A stretch of 64,000 nucleotides of DNA. It comes from Falsibacillus albus (GTDB taxonomy: Bacteria; Bacillota; Bacilli; Bacillales; DSM-25281). The translations under genes and the position numbers were made by a program. Location: the NCBI RefSeq assembly GCF_003668575.1, contig NZ_RCVZ01000015.1, forward strand, positions 34,927-98,926, read 5' to 3'. Below the pieces are notes generated by a model that did not search any database, had not been told where the DNA came from, and worked only from the letters and a program-made list of their open reading frames with translations. Positions 8,404 through 18,332 of this stretch are shown piece after piece. Positions within the stretch are counted from its first letter, which is position 1, and every line of letters begins with the position of its first letter.

Positions 8404-8440
8404 AAAGCTTCCTTGTTTTTTTCATCAAGGAAGCTTTTTT
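8404..8440 (+). terminator. Rho-independent terminator
   Basis: AAAGCTTCCTTG pairs perfectly with CAAGGAAGCTTT and is followed by T residues. It ends the metallophosphoesterase transcript. Confidence 0.85.
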
Positions 8441-8486
8441 GTATGGTTGCTTTCTCAAAGATATCAGAATATTAGATGCTATTTGG

Positions 8487-8560
8487 TGAAGCAGGTGTGC
8501 GACTCCGGAGGGCTCACCGCTTGCCCTGCGGAAATCTAGCATCCTGCTGTGGACATCAAC
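8487..8560. repeat. Degenerate, internally deleted copy of the dispersed repeat
   Basis: On the + strand it reads AGGTGTGCGACTCCGGAGG, then GCTCACCGC, CCCTGCGGAAA, AGCATCCTG and ACATCAAC. This is the order of blocks in the dispersed repeat, with the central part missing. It is in the opposite orientation to the copies at 1, 29567, 49928, 60207 and 63811. It occupies most of the gap before 8666. Confidence 0.5.
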
Positions 8561-8665
8561 TTTGCACAGACTTGGATGTAAAGAACTTCACGTATAACGC
8601 CATTAGTTTTTTTATGCTAAAATCGGGAAATAGAATAGCAAACAGAAAGAAAGGGAGAGTTAAAG

Positions 8666-8908
8666 GTGAATCTTGTCAGATGGTCATACGCCCGCTTGAA
8701 TCATATCAAAGCGTCTTTTGACACTTTCCCTCACTCACCGGTGATTTTCAGAAGAATTAAAGGATATTATTTTGTCTATACCGTTCAGTGGTCTCCAGAA
8801 GATCCCTATATCGATCGAACTCAGCTTGAGAAAATGGAATGGCTGCTGAATATCGAACTGGGATTCGAAGATGAATATCGAAAAAGAAAGGAATTCTATC
8901 CTTCTTAG
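8666..8908 (+). CDS. Small protein of unknown function
   Basis: The 80-aa product is rich in aromatic and charged residues (YYFVYTVQW, then a helix LEKMEWLLNIELGFEDEYRKRKEF). The GTG start follows AAAGGGAGAG. There is no signal peptide or membrane segment. It looks like a genuine soluble small protein with an N-terminal beta part and a C-terminal helix, but I do not recognise the family. The 170 bases after it contain no clear terminator or gene. Confidence 0.6.
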   Translation: MNLVRWSYARLNHIKASFDTFPHSPVIFRRIKGYYFVYTVQWSPEDPYIDRTQLEKMEWLLNIELGFEDEYRKRKEFYPS

Positions 8909-9079
8909 AAAAATTTCACCATTTGATGTTGGCCGAATCGCATAGGGCGAACTCCGAAGGGATCAACAAAGTTTACGGAATGAGCAAAAAAAATCTTTGA
9001 ACAAAGGGAGTTTGGCAGGACAAACTTAAGCCCCGAAGCATAATATGGTTAATAAATACGAAAGCGCAAGGTGGCAACA

Positions 9080-9232
9080 ATGGGGTTTTTCAACGATTTA
9101 AATTAACATTAACCTCAGAAAAAAGCTCCATTAACTATTTATAGAATCCCTGCTGAAGACAAAAAATACATCAAACCTATGTCAAAGAGCCAAAAAATAA
9201 AAAGGTTAATGACCAATTTGCCTAAGAAATAA
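9080..9232 (+). pseudogene. Frameshifted paralogue of the 50-aa gene at 9335
   Basis: ATG at 9080 (after AGGTGG) opens with MGFFNDLN and stops. A few bases on, another frame continues KKAPLTIYRIPAEDKK and then SKSQKIKRLM to a stop at 9232. This parallels the intact downstream gene, which starts MCFCNQMN, has LNIYPV in the middle and ends with QQIKKLMKKYP. The two are the same length and share an upstream CATA-ATAT-like element. The gene therefore looks like a tandem duplicate broken by a small indel near 9104-9120. Confidence 0.5.
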
Positions 9233-9334
9233 GTTTTCGATAAAAAATAGGTTTACGTTGATGGACAAGCGATGATTCCAAAAAAAGGAATGTTCATATA
9301 ATATAGTAAACAGTCGCAAAAGGAGATGAAAAAT

Positions 9335-9487
9335 ATGTGCTTCTGCAATCAAATGAACAAGAGGAAAGCCGAAAAAAAATCTAACCTAAACATTTATCCT
9401 GTAAAAAAAGAGGAGCCAAACAAGTATCGACCGTTAGACAGAAAGCAGCAAATAAAAAAATTAATGAAAAAATATCCAACTGCATAA
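9335..9487 (+). CDS. 50-aa lysine-rich small protein
   Basis: ATG at 9335 follows AGGAG by 9 bases; an in-frame ATG at 9326 lies too close to that site. The peptide starts MCFCNQMNKRKAEKK and ends in a basic helix (DRKQQIKKLMKKYPTA). The Cys-Phe-Cys near the N-terminus is notable. A degenerate paralogue lies 100 bases upstream, which supports this being a real gene. The sequence TTCATATAATATAG at about 9293-9306 could be a sigma-A or sporulation-type -10 element. Function unknown. Confidence 0.6.
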   Translation: MCFCNQMNKRKAEKKSNLNIYPVKKEEPNKYRPLDRKQQIKKLMKKYPTA

Positions 9488-9512
9488 CATTAGGATATTA
9501 AGGAGGATTACT

Positions 9513-9551
9513 ATGTCCTTTCCTTATAATAATTTCAATTTTTCAAACTAA
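9513..9551 (+). CDS. Possible 12-aa microprotein
   Basis: A perfect AGGAGG lies at 9501-9506 with ideal spacing to ATG 9513. The frame encodes MSFPYNNFNFSN and then TAA. A hairpin follows directly at 9550-9584. It is probably cotranscribed with the 50-aa gene 25 bases upstream. Such a short reading frame could also be a leader peptide or chance; the optimal initiation site is the only support. Confidence 0.4.
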   Translation: MSFPYNNFNFSN

Positions 9552-9584
9552 AGTCACAAATCAGTACATATGAATGTGACTTTT
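9550..9584 (+). terminator. Hairpin terminator after the microprotein cluster
   Basis: AAAGTCACA and TGTGACTTT form a stem followed by T residues on the + strand. A second weaker hairpin with a seven-T run follows at 9592-9618. Confidence 0.65.
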
Positions 9585-9591
9585 CTAGAGA

Positions 9592-9618
9592 AGCCGCCTA
9601 AATGATTGCGGTTTTTTT
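9592..9618 (+). terminator. Second hairpin terminator
   Basis: AGCCGC pairs with GCGGTT (one G-U pair) and is followed by a long T run. Confidence 0.5.
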
Positions 9619-9627
9619 CTTTGCTTT

Positions 9628-9790
9628 GTGAAACCACCTTTCGATATCTACCAATCTTCGGCCGGAACGGGATGCTCCTGGCATCAAACCACTTTTTTGA
9701 TTCCCTTCCTTCACCTTTTTGGCCATTGTCGGGCATCAAACCACCCTTTTGATTCCCTTCCTTCACCTTTTAGAAGAGTTTCGAGCGTCA
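9628..9790. repeat. 52-bp-period tandem repeat (two good units, degenerate flanks)
   Basis: GGCATCAAACCAC starts at 9680 and again at 9732, exactly 52 bases apart, and each copy continues into TTTTGATTCCC and CTTCCTTCACCTTTT. Partial copies flank both sides. Within a unit GGG-ATCAAA and TTTGAT-CCC can pair as a hairpin with one mismatch. The GGCATCA, CTTTTGAT and CC blocks have the same spacing and period as the 16-unit array at 33051-33882. Confidence 0.75.
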
Positions 9791-9876
9791 ACTCCTGCCT
9801 GCACCACCTCTTTGAACCAAGGCGCAGTTTCGATCCCTGTTATTTGATGCACCCTTATTTCAAATTACATTATGTA

Positions 9877-9910
9877 GACTGTATCATCTATGGATACAGT
9901 CATCTTTTTT
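9877..9910 (+). terminator. Hairpin terminator facing the giant gene
   Basis: GACTGTATC and GATACAGTC flank a 7-base loop, followed by ATCTTTTTT on the + strand. It would stop plus-strand transcripts from running antisense into the giant gene. On the minus strand the hairpin lacks a T tract, so it is a poor terminator for the giant gene itself. Confidence 0.55.
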
Positions 9911-12900
9911 ACAAGCCGCATTGAAAGACTATGGTTCCAGCGTCCAGGGAAATGTTTTCTGTTAAGTCAAGTTGAATCCAGTCATAGACCTTATCAACCT
10001 GGAAGCATCCGAAAAACTGTTCGATTTGCCCATTGATGGATGTGCCTATCATCTTGCCACATACATTATTCAATAAATCCCTCGGGGCGCAAGTCATTAC
10101 TTCCTTGCCTATCACTGCAGAAGCAGTGGAATAGAACCCTGCACAAACTCTTAATCTCACAGATGCATTTCCGTTCCTAGCATTGCCGCTTCCTCTGCAA
10201 ACCAGACCATTTTGGCATGAGAAAGAATCAATTCGCAATTCAGTGGATGTTCCTTTTGGTGCACATACGATTACATCGTCCATGATCTTGAATGGGATAG
10301 GGACAGATACACACCTTGTTCCGGTCGTGACCAAAACAAATTGGATATATCCACCGAGTGAAAAGAATACCCGCTGAAGTTCTGCCCGTTCTCCTGATGG
10401 GAGGATGAATGGAAAATCCCCTCTTCCCAATTCTTCATATGAAAGTCGTTCTGGCTCAATTTCATTCCCCTCCGAATCTGTCAATATACAATCCAATGAA
10501 ACCAGGTTATCCAATTGACAAAGATTGATGGCAATTGGATTCAATCGGATATTCAGAAGAACCGTCTCTCCATCTCCGACGATAACGGTGAATTCTCTTG
10601 AAATGTATCCTTCCGCAGAAGCCTCGATCACATAAGTTCCTGCTGACAGCCCGCTAATCAAATAAAGTCCCTGGGGATCTGTCAAATAGCTGGCCGTTGC
10701 CTCTTGAGAACCTTGAAGAAATACTTGAATCAAGGCTCCTTGAATCGGTCTATTCGTGACGTTGTTGACAATCCTTCCCTCAACGGCAGATGGGTTTCCT
10801 TCCAGCTGAAAATTAACGGTTTGATCAGGAGGGATAGTCGTTTGGATCGTCTGTGTGATAAAACCAGAAGCTGATGCCTTCACATTGAATTGCCCGTTTG
10901 GAATTGTTTTCAGACTGTAATTGCCGTTTTGATCTGTAAGAGAGTAATCCACCAATTCATGTGTTGCAGCATCGAATATTTGAACCAAGGCTCCTTGAAC
11001 CGGATTGCTTCCACTATCCGTTACAGTACCAGAAATAGTCGATCCAGTTGGATCCAGCGATGCGTCGACAACCAGACTGTCGCCTTGGTTAAGTGTGACA
11101 GGTACTGCCTCGGTAGAATATCCGGGAGCATTAAATACAAGCTGATAAGAACCAGGATGTATATTATCGATCAAATATGCCCCAATTTGGTCTGAGTAGA
11201 CCGTTGAGATTATGATGCCGGTTCCAAGAACTACAAGTCTTACAGCTGCGCCTTCGATCCCAGAAGTTGTTACACTATCCGTCACAGTACCCGATATACT
11301 TGATAAACTTGGCTGCAGGCTAATGTTCAACGACCTTGTCTCACCATCCGTGATGCTCAAGTTGAAGGTTTGCTGCCCAAAACCTGGCGCAGATGAAACA
11401 ATCGTATATGTTCCTGGCGGCAGTCCAATGATGGTATAGGTTCCATCGTTATCGGAAATATCACTATCGACAGGAACCGTCGTCCCTTCCAAAAACACCT
11501 GAACTAATGCACCGAATATAGCCTCCCCGTTTCCGCTGCTAAGGACTTTTCCAGTGATAATGGATCCCTCAGGCTGTAATGCCGCGTCTATGGTTTCACT
11601 TCCACCGGAAGACAGTGACACATTTTGAAGAAAACTTGTATATCCACTTGCGCTGATCACTACCTGATATTGACCTTCCTTCAAGGTCGTTATATTATAT
11701 TGGCCAAAGTCATCCGTATATTGGCTGGCAGCCAAAGCGCCACCTGATATTGAATATACTTGGACAAGTGCATTTTGAATGGGATTCATGGTCATTTGAT
11801 CGGTCACTTGCCCTTGAATCTGTGCTGGTGTATCAAGAAGGGAAGCATTAACGGTTGTTGTAGTGTTGGGGGCCAGGATGACAGGAATGGCTGCCGATGC
11901 ATAACCAGTTGCTGAAATGACAACCGTAAAGCTGCCGGTTGGGAGGTTTGGCAGCATATAATCCCCGTTTTCATTAGTAAATGCGCTTTGGACGATGATG
12001 TCAGTATTGGGTACGATGAGATCAACCCTTGCATTTAGGATGGCAAGATTAGTGGAGGCATCTTTAATATTCCCCTCTACTGAAGCCGGATCCGGCGTCA
12101 ATGACACATCGATTGATTTCATGTCGCCAGGCGCCACGATCACCTGTGTCGTAAATGCTTGAAAATCTGTCGCAGAATAGACGATGCGGTAATTCCCCTC
12201 TGACAGTCCTGCAATGGTGTAAATTCCATTGCTGTCGGTCAGTGTGCTGGAGATCAAAACATTGCTTCCTTGATCGAACACTTGAACCAATGCCCCAGAA
12301 AGTCCTGTATGATTGACATCATTTTTAACAATCCCTGTAAGAGTAGCCGGATTTGGAAGGAGTGCTGCATTGATAACCTTGGCTTCTCCTGGGACCAAGT
12401 TAAATAATATCCTTTGAGAACCATATCCATCGGCAGAAAAAACAACATTGAAATCACCTTCCGGCAATCCCCCGATGGTGTAGTTGCCGGAAACATCTGT
12501 ATAGGTGCTTGAAATTAGCGGTCCACTGCCATCAAAAAACACTTGGACAAGCGCATTCGTAATCTGAGCAGTTGTTAAATCATCCGATACGACGCCAGAA
12601 ATCGATCCAGGGAATGGCTCCAATGATGCATCGTATGTTGTATAATCTCCTGGCTGCAGAGTAATGGAAGAAATGACGGAATTATAATCACTGGCTGAAA
12701 CGACGATGTTATAGGTTCCTGCAGGGATCATTGCCAATAGGTAATCACCGTTTACGTCCGTTAAAGTCTGACTGATGATGATATCACTACCCGGAACCAC
12801 CACACTGATGGATGCACCTAAAATACCGCTCATGGTTACAGCATCTTGGATATTTCCAGAAATATCAGCAGGTGATGCTGGAAGTGACATATTTTGTACG

Positions 12901-15900
12901 ATTGTGCTGTTGACAGGGACCACAACGCCGATGGTCCTGGAAGCATATCCTGGATAAGATGCTGTGATGGTATAGCTTCCAGCCTGCAGCCCTTGAATGG
13001 TATATGATCCGCTTCCATCCGTCTGTCCACTTGCAGCAAGTATATTCGTACCGGAAAAATACAGTTCTATCGCTGCGCCTACAATTGGTACTGTGGTAAC
13101 TTCTTCAGTAATCAATCCATTCAACACTGAAGGTTGTGGCTGTAATGGGATATCAGCAGATGATGTTGCATTCGCCACAATGGTTACTTGCTTCTGATTG
13201 GATTGATAATCTGCATTTACAGCTGTCACTGTATAGCTTCCTGGGACCAAGCTGCCAATATGATAGAATCCAGATGCAGCAGTTTGGACCGTTTGAACGA
13301 CAGTCCCTTGTGCATCAATCACTTTAACCAGTGAATTCGGAAGCCCATCATATGTTACAGCGTCCGTGACGTTGCCGCTCACTTCACCTGGCTGCGGCGG
13401 CAATTCGAAATCAGCTGTAACTGTTTGGTTGCTCAATACATTTACTCCCTGAGCAATTGTTCCATAATCGGGAGCACTTGAAACCACTATATATACACTT
13501 TCATTCAACCCTATTGTCCTATACATTCCGGCTTGATCGGTTATGGTTGAAAATACAATTGGTCCTGTCGCTGACATTTCCCTTACCACGATAGTAGCAC
13601 CCGGAATGGTTTGAGCTGGATTCACCTGATCACGAACAGTTCCTTCGATATATCCAGGATCTGGTGCGAGAGCGAAACCAAGAATCGATTGAGAATTGGA
13701 TTGAATCTGGGCACCTGCAGTTTGTGGTCCATAATTTACTGCGCTTGCAACAACGGTATAAGTTCCGGGGTTCAAGCCGCTCACCATATATTCACCAAAA
13801 GAGTCAGATTGAACTGTAGCGACGATTGTATCAGTATTATCAACCACCTGAAGTACCGCATTAACGACAGCTTCTCCAGTGACCATATTCGTGACATAAC
13901 CCATAAGGCTGCCAGGATTCGGAGTCAAGATTAATTGCGTTGATACTATATCGCCTGGATTAGTAAAGACCGAAACAGAATTCGATCCATAATTTTGAGC
14001 AGATGCTGTCAACGTCAACGTTCCGTATGGAAGTCCATTTACCTGAAACGTCCCATCCTGTCCAGTGACAGAATTTCCTACAGCTAGACCGCTGTCATTG
14101 AAAATAATCAAGGCAGCCCCGGGAATTCCTTGCATTGATAATCCATCGACTATTGTCCCCTTGATGGTGACAGGGACTGCTTCCAATCTCAAGGTGACAT
14201 TCGTAGCAATACCTGATGATACACTGATTGGTGTGGTCATGCTGTTATAGCCTGATACTGCTGCTTTAATGAAATAATTACCTGGTTCGATATCCGGCAG
14301 CGTGAAGGTCCCGTCGGAATTGGCAACCGTATTGAGAAGAGGTGTGTTTTGAAGACTTAAAAGCGTGATTTGGATGTTGTTTCCTGTAATCGGGTTACCG
14401 ACAAGATTTTGGACTGCTCCACTGATGCTGCCTGGATTTGGAGAAAGGGAAATATTTGCGATTGTCGATTGATTGCTTGTAACTATCGCCCCTATTTGAG
14501 CGCTTCCGAAATTATTGGCTGAAGCAATGACATAATAGCTTCCTGGTGGAAGATTATTTACGACATAGTTGCCAAACACAGATGATACAGTGGATGAAAC
14601 AAATTGATTGGTTGACGCATTCCGGATGATGACTGTCGCACCAGAAATAGGATTTCCTGTCAATATATCAGTTATCTCCCCAGCTATGCTGCCTGGATCG
14701 GCAGTCAATTCAAAATCAATGCCTTTGATGTCTGATCCGGGTGTGGTCAAGACCCCCGTGCTTTTTGATGAGTAGTATGGGGCAGAAGCCTGCACTGTTA
14801 ATGCACCAGACGGAAGACTGGAAATATAGTAATTACCATTATCATCAGAGAATCCCCTGCCCACAATCGTTTGATTTTCATCCTGGATTATGATCGTTGC
14901 ATTGGGAATTGCATGGCCATTACCATCGAAAATGTTCCCTGAAACGGATGCTGGAAGCGCCATGATTTCAATGGAAACTGTTTCACTCCCTCCTGGTGGA
15001 AGGTAGACGCCTGCTGACCCTGTTGAATAGTTTAAAGCTGCAGCTGTCACAATATAGTTTCCAGCCGATATCCCTGAAAATTGAAAGCTTCCATCAGGAC
15101 CCGCTACCGTTGTACCCACCAATACATTATTGACATTAAACACTTGAATCACTGTATTCGCAGCAATTGGGGAAACCAGGCCTGAAATCGTCCCAGGTGT
15201 ACTTTCCAGACCGATATCGACAGGGGTTGTCGCATCTGATTGTACTTGAACACCTACAATACCAGTTTCAAACAACTGTGCTGATACATTCAGTGTATAA
15301 AAACCTGGAGTAACTCCTCCTAAGAAGTAGTTTCCATTAGAATCGGTCAATACTGTATTGATTAAAGAGCCAAAAGAATCTGTCAAGGACACTGATGCAC
15401 CGGCAATTCCTTGACCGACATTGTTATTGTCATAGATTCTTCCCTGGATGCTTCCTGGATCTGGATATAAGGCAAAATTGATGGTTTCTGCTGTATTGGA
15501 TTGAATCACTACATCAGAAAGCCCAATTTGATAACCACTTGCAGAAGCCACTGCGGTATAAGTTCCAGGTGCAAGGTTGGAAATCATATAGTGCCCTGCT
15601 TGATCTGAGAACGTAGACTGGACCACTGTTCCTGAAGAATCCAGGATCCTCACTTCGATGCCGGCACCTGAAATCGGCTGGGTCGTTAATGCGTCTGTAA
15701 TGATACCTGTAATTCCACCAGGGTTTTCCGCGAGTTGAAAATTGACGGTTGATGTAGTTCCTGCAGAAATAATTGCCCCCATCGACATGGACTGATAACC
15801 ATCTTTGCTGGCGATGACGGTAAATGAGCCAGGTTCAAGATTGGGAACTGTATAAGTCCCATCCGTTTGAGTAATGACCCTGGCAATGACGCTGCCCGTC

Positions 15901-18302
15901 CCGCCTTGCTGGTAGACACTGATTACAGCGCCAGAAATGACATTGCTTAAAGCATCGACAACAGTTCCGTTCAAAATGCCGGTATCAGGGGTCAAAGTGA
16001 AATTGGCAATGGCTGTTTGACCAGTAACAACAATTGCTGCCAATGTCTGTCTTGCATACCCTTGAGCATTGACGATCACATTATATACATTCGGAGCAAG
16101 GTTTCCGACAAAATAATTTCCATTTGCGTCTGTACTTGTGGTAGCAACCACAATATTGTTTAACGTAATGCCAACGATTGCATTCGCAACTGGTCCTCCA
16201 GCAGAAATATTCCCGCTTATCGCCCCTGCCAGCTTACTTAATTGAGCATTTACATTCGTATTGGTGCCAGATGCCACCATAGCTCCTATTGCTTTGTTTG
16301 CATACCCATCCGCTGTGAAAATAACGGTATATGACCCTGACGATAACGAAGGAATTGAATAATTGCCGGACGCATCTGTCATGGTTGTCGCTACTGTGAC
16401 ACCGCTGTTATTGACTATCCGAATATTTGCGTTTTGAATGCCACTGCCAGTGCTGCTGTCTTGGACACCCCCGCTGATTGAACCCGGATTTTGTAACAGT
16501 GTCAAATCCACATTCATTGTTCCTCCGGATGCAGTAAAGCCCACTTGAGCTGTAATGTACCCGCTGGCGGAAGCACGTAGCCGATAAGATCCAGGTGCAA
16601 GTCCATTTACTGTATAAAAACCGCTGCCGTCTGCAACGGTTGTAGCAATCACTTGAGAAGCAAGGTTCAAAATTTCAACTGTCGCCCCTCCTACCGTTCC
16701 ACCCCCGGAAGCAAAAATCGTACCGGTGATAGTCGTCGGGAGTGGGTCAAGGGTAAAGTCCACCGTTTCCGTTTCATTGGGGTCAACGATGACCGATTTT
16801 TGTTGTGATTGATAAGAAGTCTGGCTGACCGTCACCGTATAGTTCTGCGGAGTGAGATTGGAAAAGGAATATGTGCCATTGGCCGCTGTTGTGCTTTGAA
16901 GAACAAGGACCCCTGCTGCGTTGAGCAAGTTGACCTGTGCCCCCGCAATCGGAATAGATCCATTATCCATAACTGTTCCTTGAATCGTTCCAGGAAGTGG
17001 TGTCAATAAAATATTTTGATTGGTCGCCTGTCCGCTTACCACCGTAATCGATACCGTATTATTCGAGTAATTGGCATTGCTTGCCCTTACGTTATAGCTG
17101 CCAGGAGCAATTGATGTAAAACTATAGATTCCCGATGTGTCGGATGTTGTCGTTGCAATGACAGTCACGCCCTGCAGCAGTTCTACATTCGCACCTGATA
17201 ACGGAAGTCCGCTTGCCTGATCTAACACCTTTCCTGTAACACTACCAGCTGCTACAACGGGTATGGAAGCAGACGCGTTATTTGATTGAATTGAGTTTCC
17301 TGTAAAACTGTCCACACCATTTGCAAATGCTGTATCAAGCGGCCTGGATCCTGCCGCAGAGAAAAGCCCTGAAGCAGAAAAAGTCAAAATAGCAGACGCC
17401 CCTCTGTCTAAATTCCCTACATTCCAAGTAAGGATTTTGGAAGCAGGATTATAGACAGCCGTTCCTTTGGAAGTACTGGTCACATTGAAGCTGCCGACCG
17501 TGTCCAACCCGATCGTATCTTGCACGATGATGGTCGTTGCACTGGATTTCCCGGTATTGTTCAATGTCAGCGTTCCGGTCCAAGATGCCTGCTCGCCTAT
17601 TAAAACGCTGGCAGGACCAGAATTGATCATTTTACTTGCCGTCAGCTTCGCCCTTACATCCGCTAAATCGGCAGAGGTTGAATCGGAAAGTGCATTGGAG
17701 AAACTGAAACCTTCATCGGTCCGCAAAGAGTCTTTATTATAGTTGTTGGCATTTGTAGAAGAAAAAAAGATTGCTTTGATTAGGCTGGAAGAATTGATGC
17801 CTAGCGTGGAAAAGAATGTCGCTGCAGGCAAGAACCAATCGAGAAAATAGTCAGGATTGCCACCGAAGCTGGAATCTGCCTGTACGACTCTTGCAAAGTT
17901 ATAGTTAGAAATGGCTTGGGAAAAATTCGGCTCCCCGCCTCCAAGTCCTTCTGCCGGATCGTTCCAGGAGTTGACCTGGATCGTTGTATTTTTAATTAAG
18001 TTTACAGTACTATTCAATCCGTTGACATTAAAAAGCCAATTATACGTCCCCGCTACCCCTGTTGTATTAATCAGCACACCCCAGGAAAAGTTTTGAAACC
18101 CCGTCAATTTATTATTCCTGGGATCTTCGTTTAACCGCAGCCGGAAATAAACATTTGTTCCATCATAAGCAAAGAATGCAGCTGGATATGTTGAGTCCCC
18201 GACAATATCCGTCGATCTCGGCGACTCATCATCCGTATGGTCAAACAATGGAGATCCATTCACCAAAATCGGCAAATACTGTGTATTGCTTGGAAATGCC
18301 AA
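9909..18302 (-). CDS. Giant protein with about 26 carboxypeptidase-regulatory-like repeats; probable spore-surface protein
   Basis: The 2797-aa product has four parts. Residues 1-215 form an Asn/Ser-rich beta domain. Residues about 225-340 form a DUF11-like domain with the pattern TLTLNNTGKSSATTIIVQD. From about residue 350 to 2590 I count 26 beta-sandwich repeats of about 85 aa, each following G-x-I-x-G-x-V, then GA-V, TD-x-G-x-Y, PG-x-Y and GY. The last 205 residues contain 11 cysteines and a CFQVDKVYDWI motif; I see no cysteine elsewhere. There is no signal peptide, sortase motif or membrane helix. The start is TTG with AAGGTGG upstream. A sigma-K-like promoter precedes it. I infer a mother-cell-made fibre or coat/exosporium protein cross-linked by its cysteine-rich end. 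Confidence 0.8.
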   Translation of the reverse strand: MAFPSNTQYLPILVNGSPLFDHTDDESPRSTDIVGDSTYPAAFFAYDGTNVYFRLRLNEDPRNNKLTGFQNFSWGVLINTTGVAGTYNWLFNVNGLNSTVNLIKNTTIQVNSWNDPAEGLGGGEPNFSQAISNYNFARVVQADSSFGGNPDYFLDWFLPAATFFSTLGINSSSLIKAIFFSSTNANNYNKDSLRTDEGFSFSNALSDSTSADLADVRAKLTASKMINSGPASVLIGEQASWTGTLTLNNTGKSSATTIIVQDTIGLDTVGSFNVTSTSKGTAVYNPASKILTWNVGNLDRGASAILTFSASGLFSAAGSRPLDTAFANGVDSFTGNSIQSNNASASIPVVAAGSVTGKVLDQASGLPLSGANVELLQGVTVIATTTSDTSGIYSFTSIAPGSYNVRASNANYSNNTVSITVVSGQATNQNILLTPLPGTIQGTVMDNGSIPIAGAQVNLLNAAGVLVLQSTTAANGTYSFSNLTPQNYTVTVSQTSYQSQQKSVIVDPNETETVDFTLDPLPTTITGTIFASGGGTVGGATVEILNLASQVIATTVADGSGFYTVNGLAPGSYRLRASASGYITAQVGFTASGGTMNVDLTLLQNPGSISGGVQDSSTGSGIQNANIRIVNNSGVTVATTMTDASGNYSIPSLSSGSYTVIFTADGYANKAIGAMVASGTNTNVNAQLSKLAGAISGNISAGGPVANAIVGITLNNIVVATTSTDANGNYFVGNLAPNVYNVIVNAQGYARQTLAAIVVTGQTAIANFTLTPDTGILNGTVVDALSNVISGAVISVYQQGGTGSVIARVITQTDGTYTVPNLEPGSFTVIASKDGYQSMSMGAIISAGTTSTVNFQLAENPGGITGIITDALTTQPISGAGIEVRILDSSGTVVQSTFSDQAGHYMISNLAPGTYTAVASASGYQIGLSDVVIQSNTAETINFALYPDPGSIQGRIYDNNNVGQGIAGASVSLTDSFGSLINTVLTDSNGNYFLGGVTPGFYTLNVSAQLFETGIVGVQVQSDATTPVDIGLESTPGTISGLVSPIAANTVIQVFNVNNVLVGTTVAGPDGSFQFSGISAGNYIVTAAALNYSTGSAGVYLPPGGSETVSIEIMALPASVSGNIFDGNGHAIPNATIIIQDENQTIVGRGFSDDNGNYYISSLPSGALTVQASAPYYSSKSTGVLTTPGSDIKGIDFELTADPGSIAGEITDILTGNPISGATVIIRNASTNQFVSSTVSSVFGNYVVNNLPPGSYYVIASANNFGSAQIGAIVTSNQSTIANISLSPNPGSISGAVQNLVGNPITGNNIQITLLSLQNTPLLNTVANSDGTFTLPDIEPGNYFIKAAVSGYNSMTTPISVSSGIATNVTLRLEAVPVTIKGTIVDGLSMQGIPGAALIIFNDSGLAVGNSVTGQDGTFQVNGLPYGTLTLTASAQNYGSNSVSVFTNPGDIVSTQLILTPNPGSLMGYVTNMVTGEAVVNAVLQVVDNTDTIVATVQSDSFGEYMVSGLNPGTYTVVASAVNYGPQTAGAQIQSNSQSILGFALAPDPGYIEGTVRDQVNPAQTIPGATIVVREMSATGPIVFSTITDQAGMYRTIGLNESVYIVVSSAPDYGTIAQGVNVLSNQTVTADFELPPQPGEVSGNVTDAVTYDGLPNSLVKVIDAQGTVVQTVQTAASGFYHIGSLVPGSYTVTAVNADYQSNQKQVTIVANATSSADIPLQPQPSVLNGLITEEVTTVPIVGAAIELYFSGTNILAASGQTDGSGSYTIQGLQAGSYTITASYPGYASRTIGVVVPVNSTIVQNMSLPASPADISGNIQDAVTMSGILGASISVVVPGSDIIISQTLTDVNGDYLLAMIPAGTYNIVVSASDYNSVISSITLQPGDYTTYDASLEPFPGSISGVVSDDLTTAQITNALVQVFFDGSGPLISSTYTDVSGNYTIGGLPEGDFNVVFSADGYGSQRILFNLVPGEAKVINAALLPNPATLTGIVKNDVNHTGLSGALVQVFDQGSNVLISSTLTDSNGIYTIAGLSEGNYRIVYSATDFQAFTTQVIVAPGDMKSIDVSLTPDPASVEGNIKDASTNLAILNARVDLIVPNTDIIVQSAFTNENGDYMLPNLPTGSFTVVISATGYASAAIPVILAPNTTTTVNASLLDTPAQIQGQVTDQMTMNPIQNALVQVYSISGGALAASQYTDDFGQYNITTLKEGQYQVVISASGYTSFLQNVSLSSGGSETIDAALQPEGSIITGKVLSSGNGEAIFGALVQVFLEGTTVPVDSDISDNDGTYTIIGLPPGTYTIVSSAPGFGQQTFNLSITDGETRSLNISLQPSLSSISGTVTDSVTTSGIEGAAVRLVVLGTGIIISTVYSDQIGAYLIDNIHPGSYQLVFNAPGYSTEAVPVTLNQGDSLVVDASLDPTGSTISGTVTDSGSNPVQGALVQIFDAATHELVDYSLTDQNGNYSLKTIPNGQFNVKASASGFITQTIQTTIPPDQTVNFQLEGNPSAVEGRIVNNVTNRPIQGALIQVFLQGSQEATASYLTDPQGLYLISGLSAGTYVIEASAEGYISREFTVIVGDGETVLLNIRLNPIAINLCQLDNLVSLDCILTDSEGNEIEPERLSYEELGRGDFPFILPSGERAELQRVFFSLGGYIQFVLVTTGTRCVSVPIPFKIMDDVIVCAPKGTSTELRIDSFSCQNGLVCRGSGNARNGNASVRLRVCAGFYSTASAVIGKEVMTCAPRDLLNNVCGKMIGTSINGQIEQFFGCFQVDKVYDWIQLDLTENISLDAGTIVFQCGL

Positions 18303-18332
18303 TATATAGCACCACCTTTCATATCATTGTGA

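Noticed and set aside
10183..17742. Many open frames of 60-107 aa antisense to the giant gene
   Set aside because: They are shadows of a repetitive gene with biased codons, without ribosome binding sites or consistent families.
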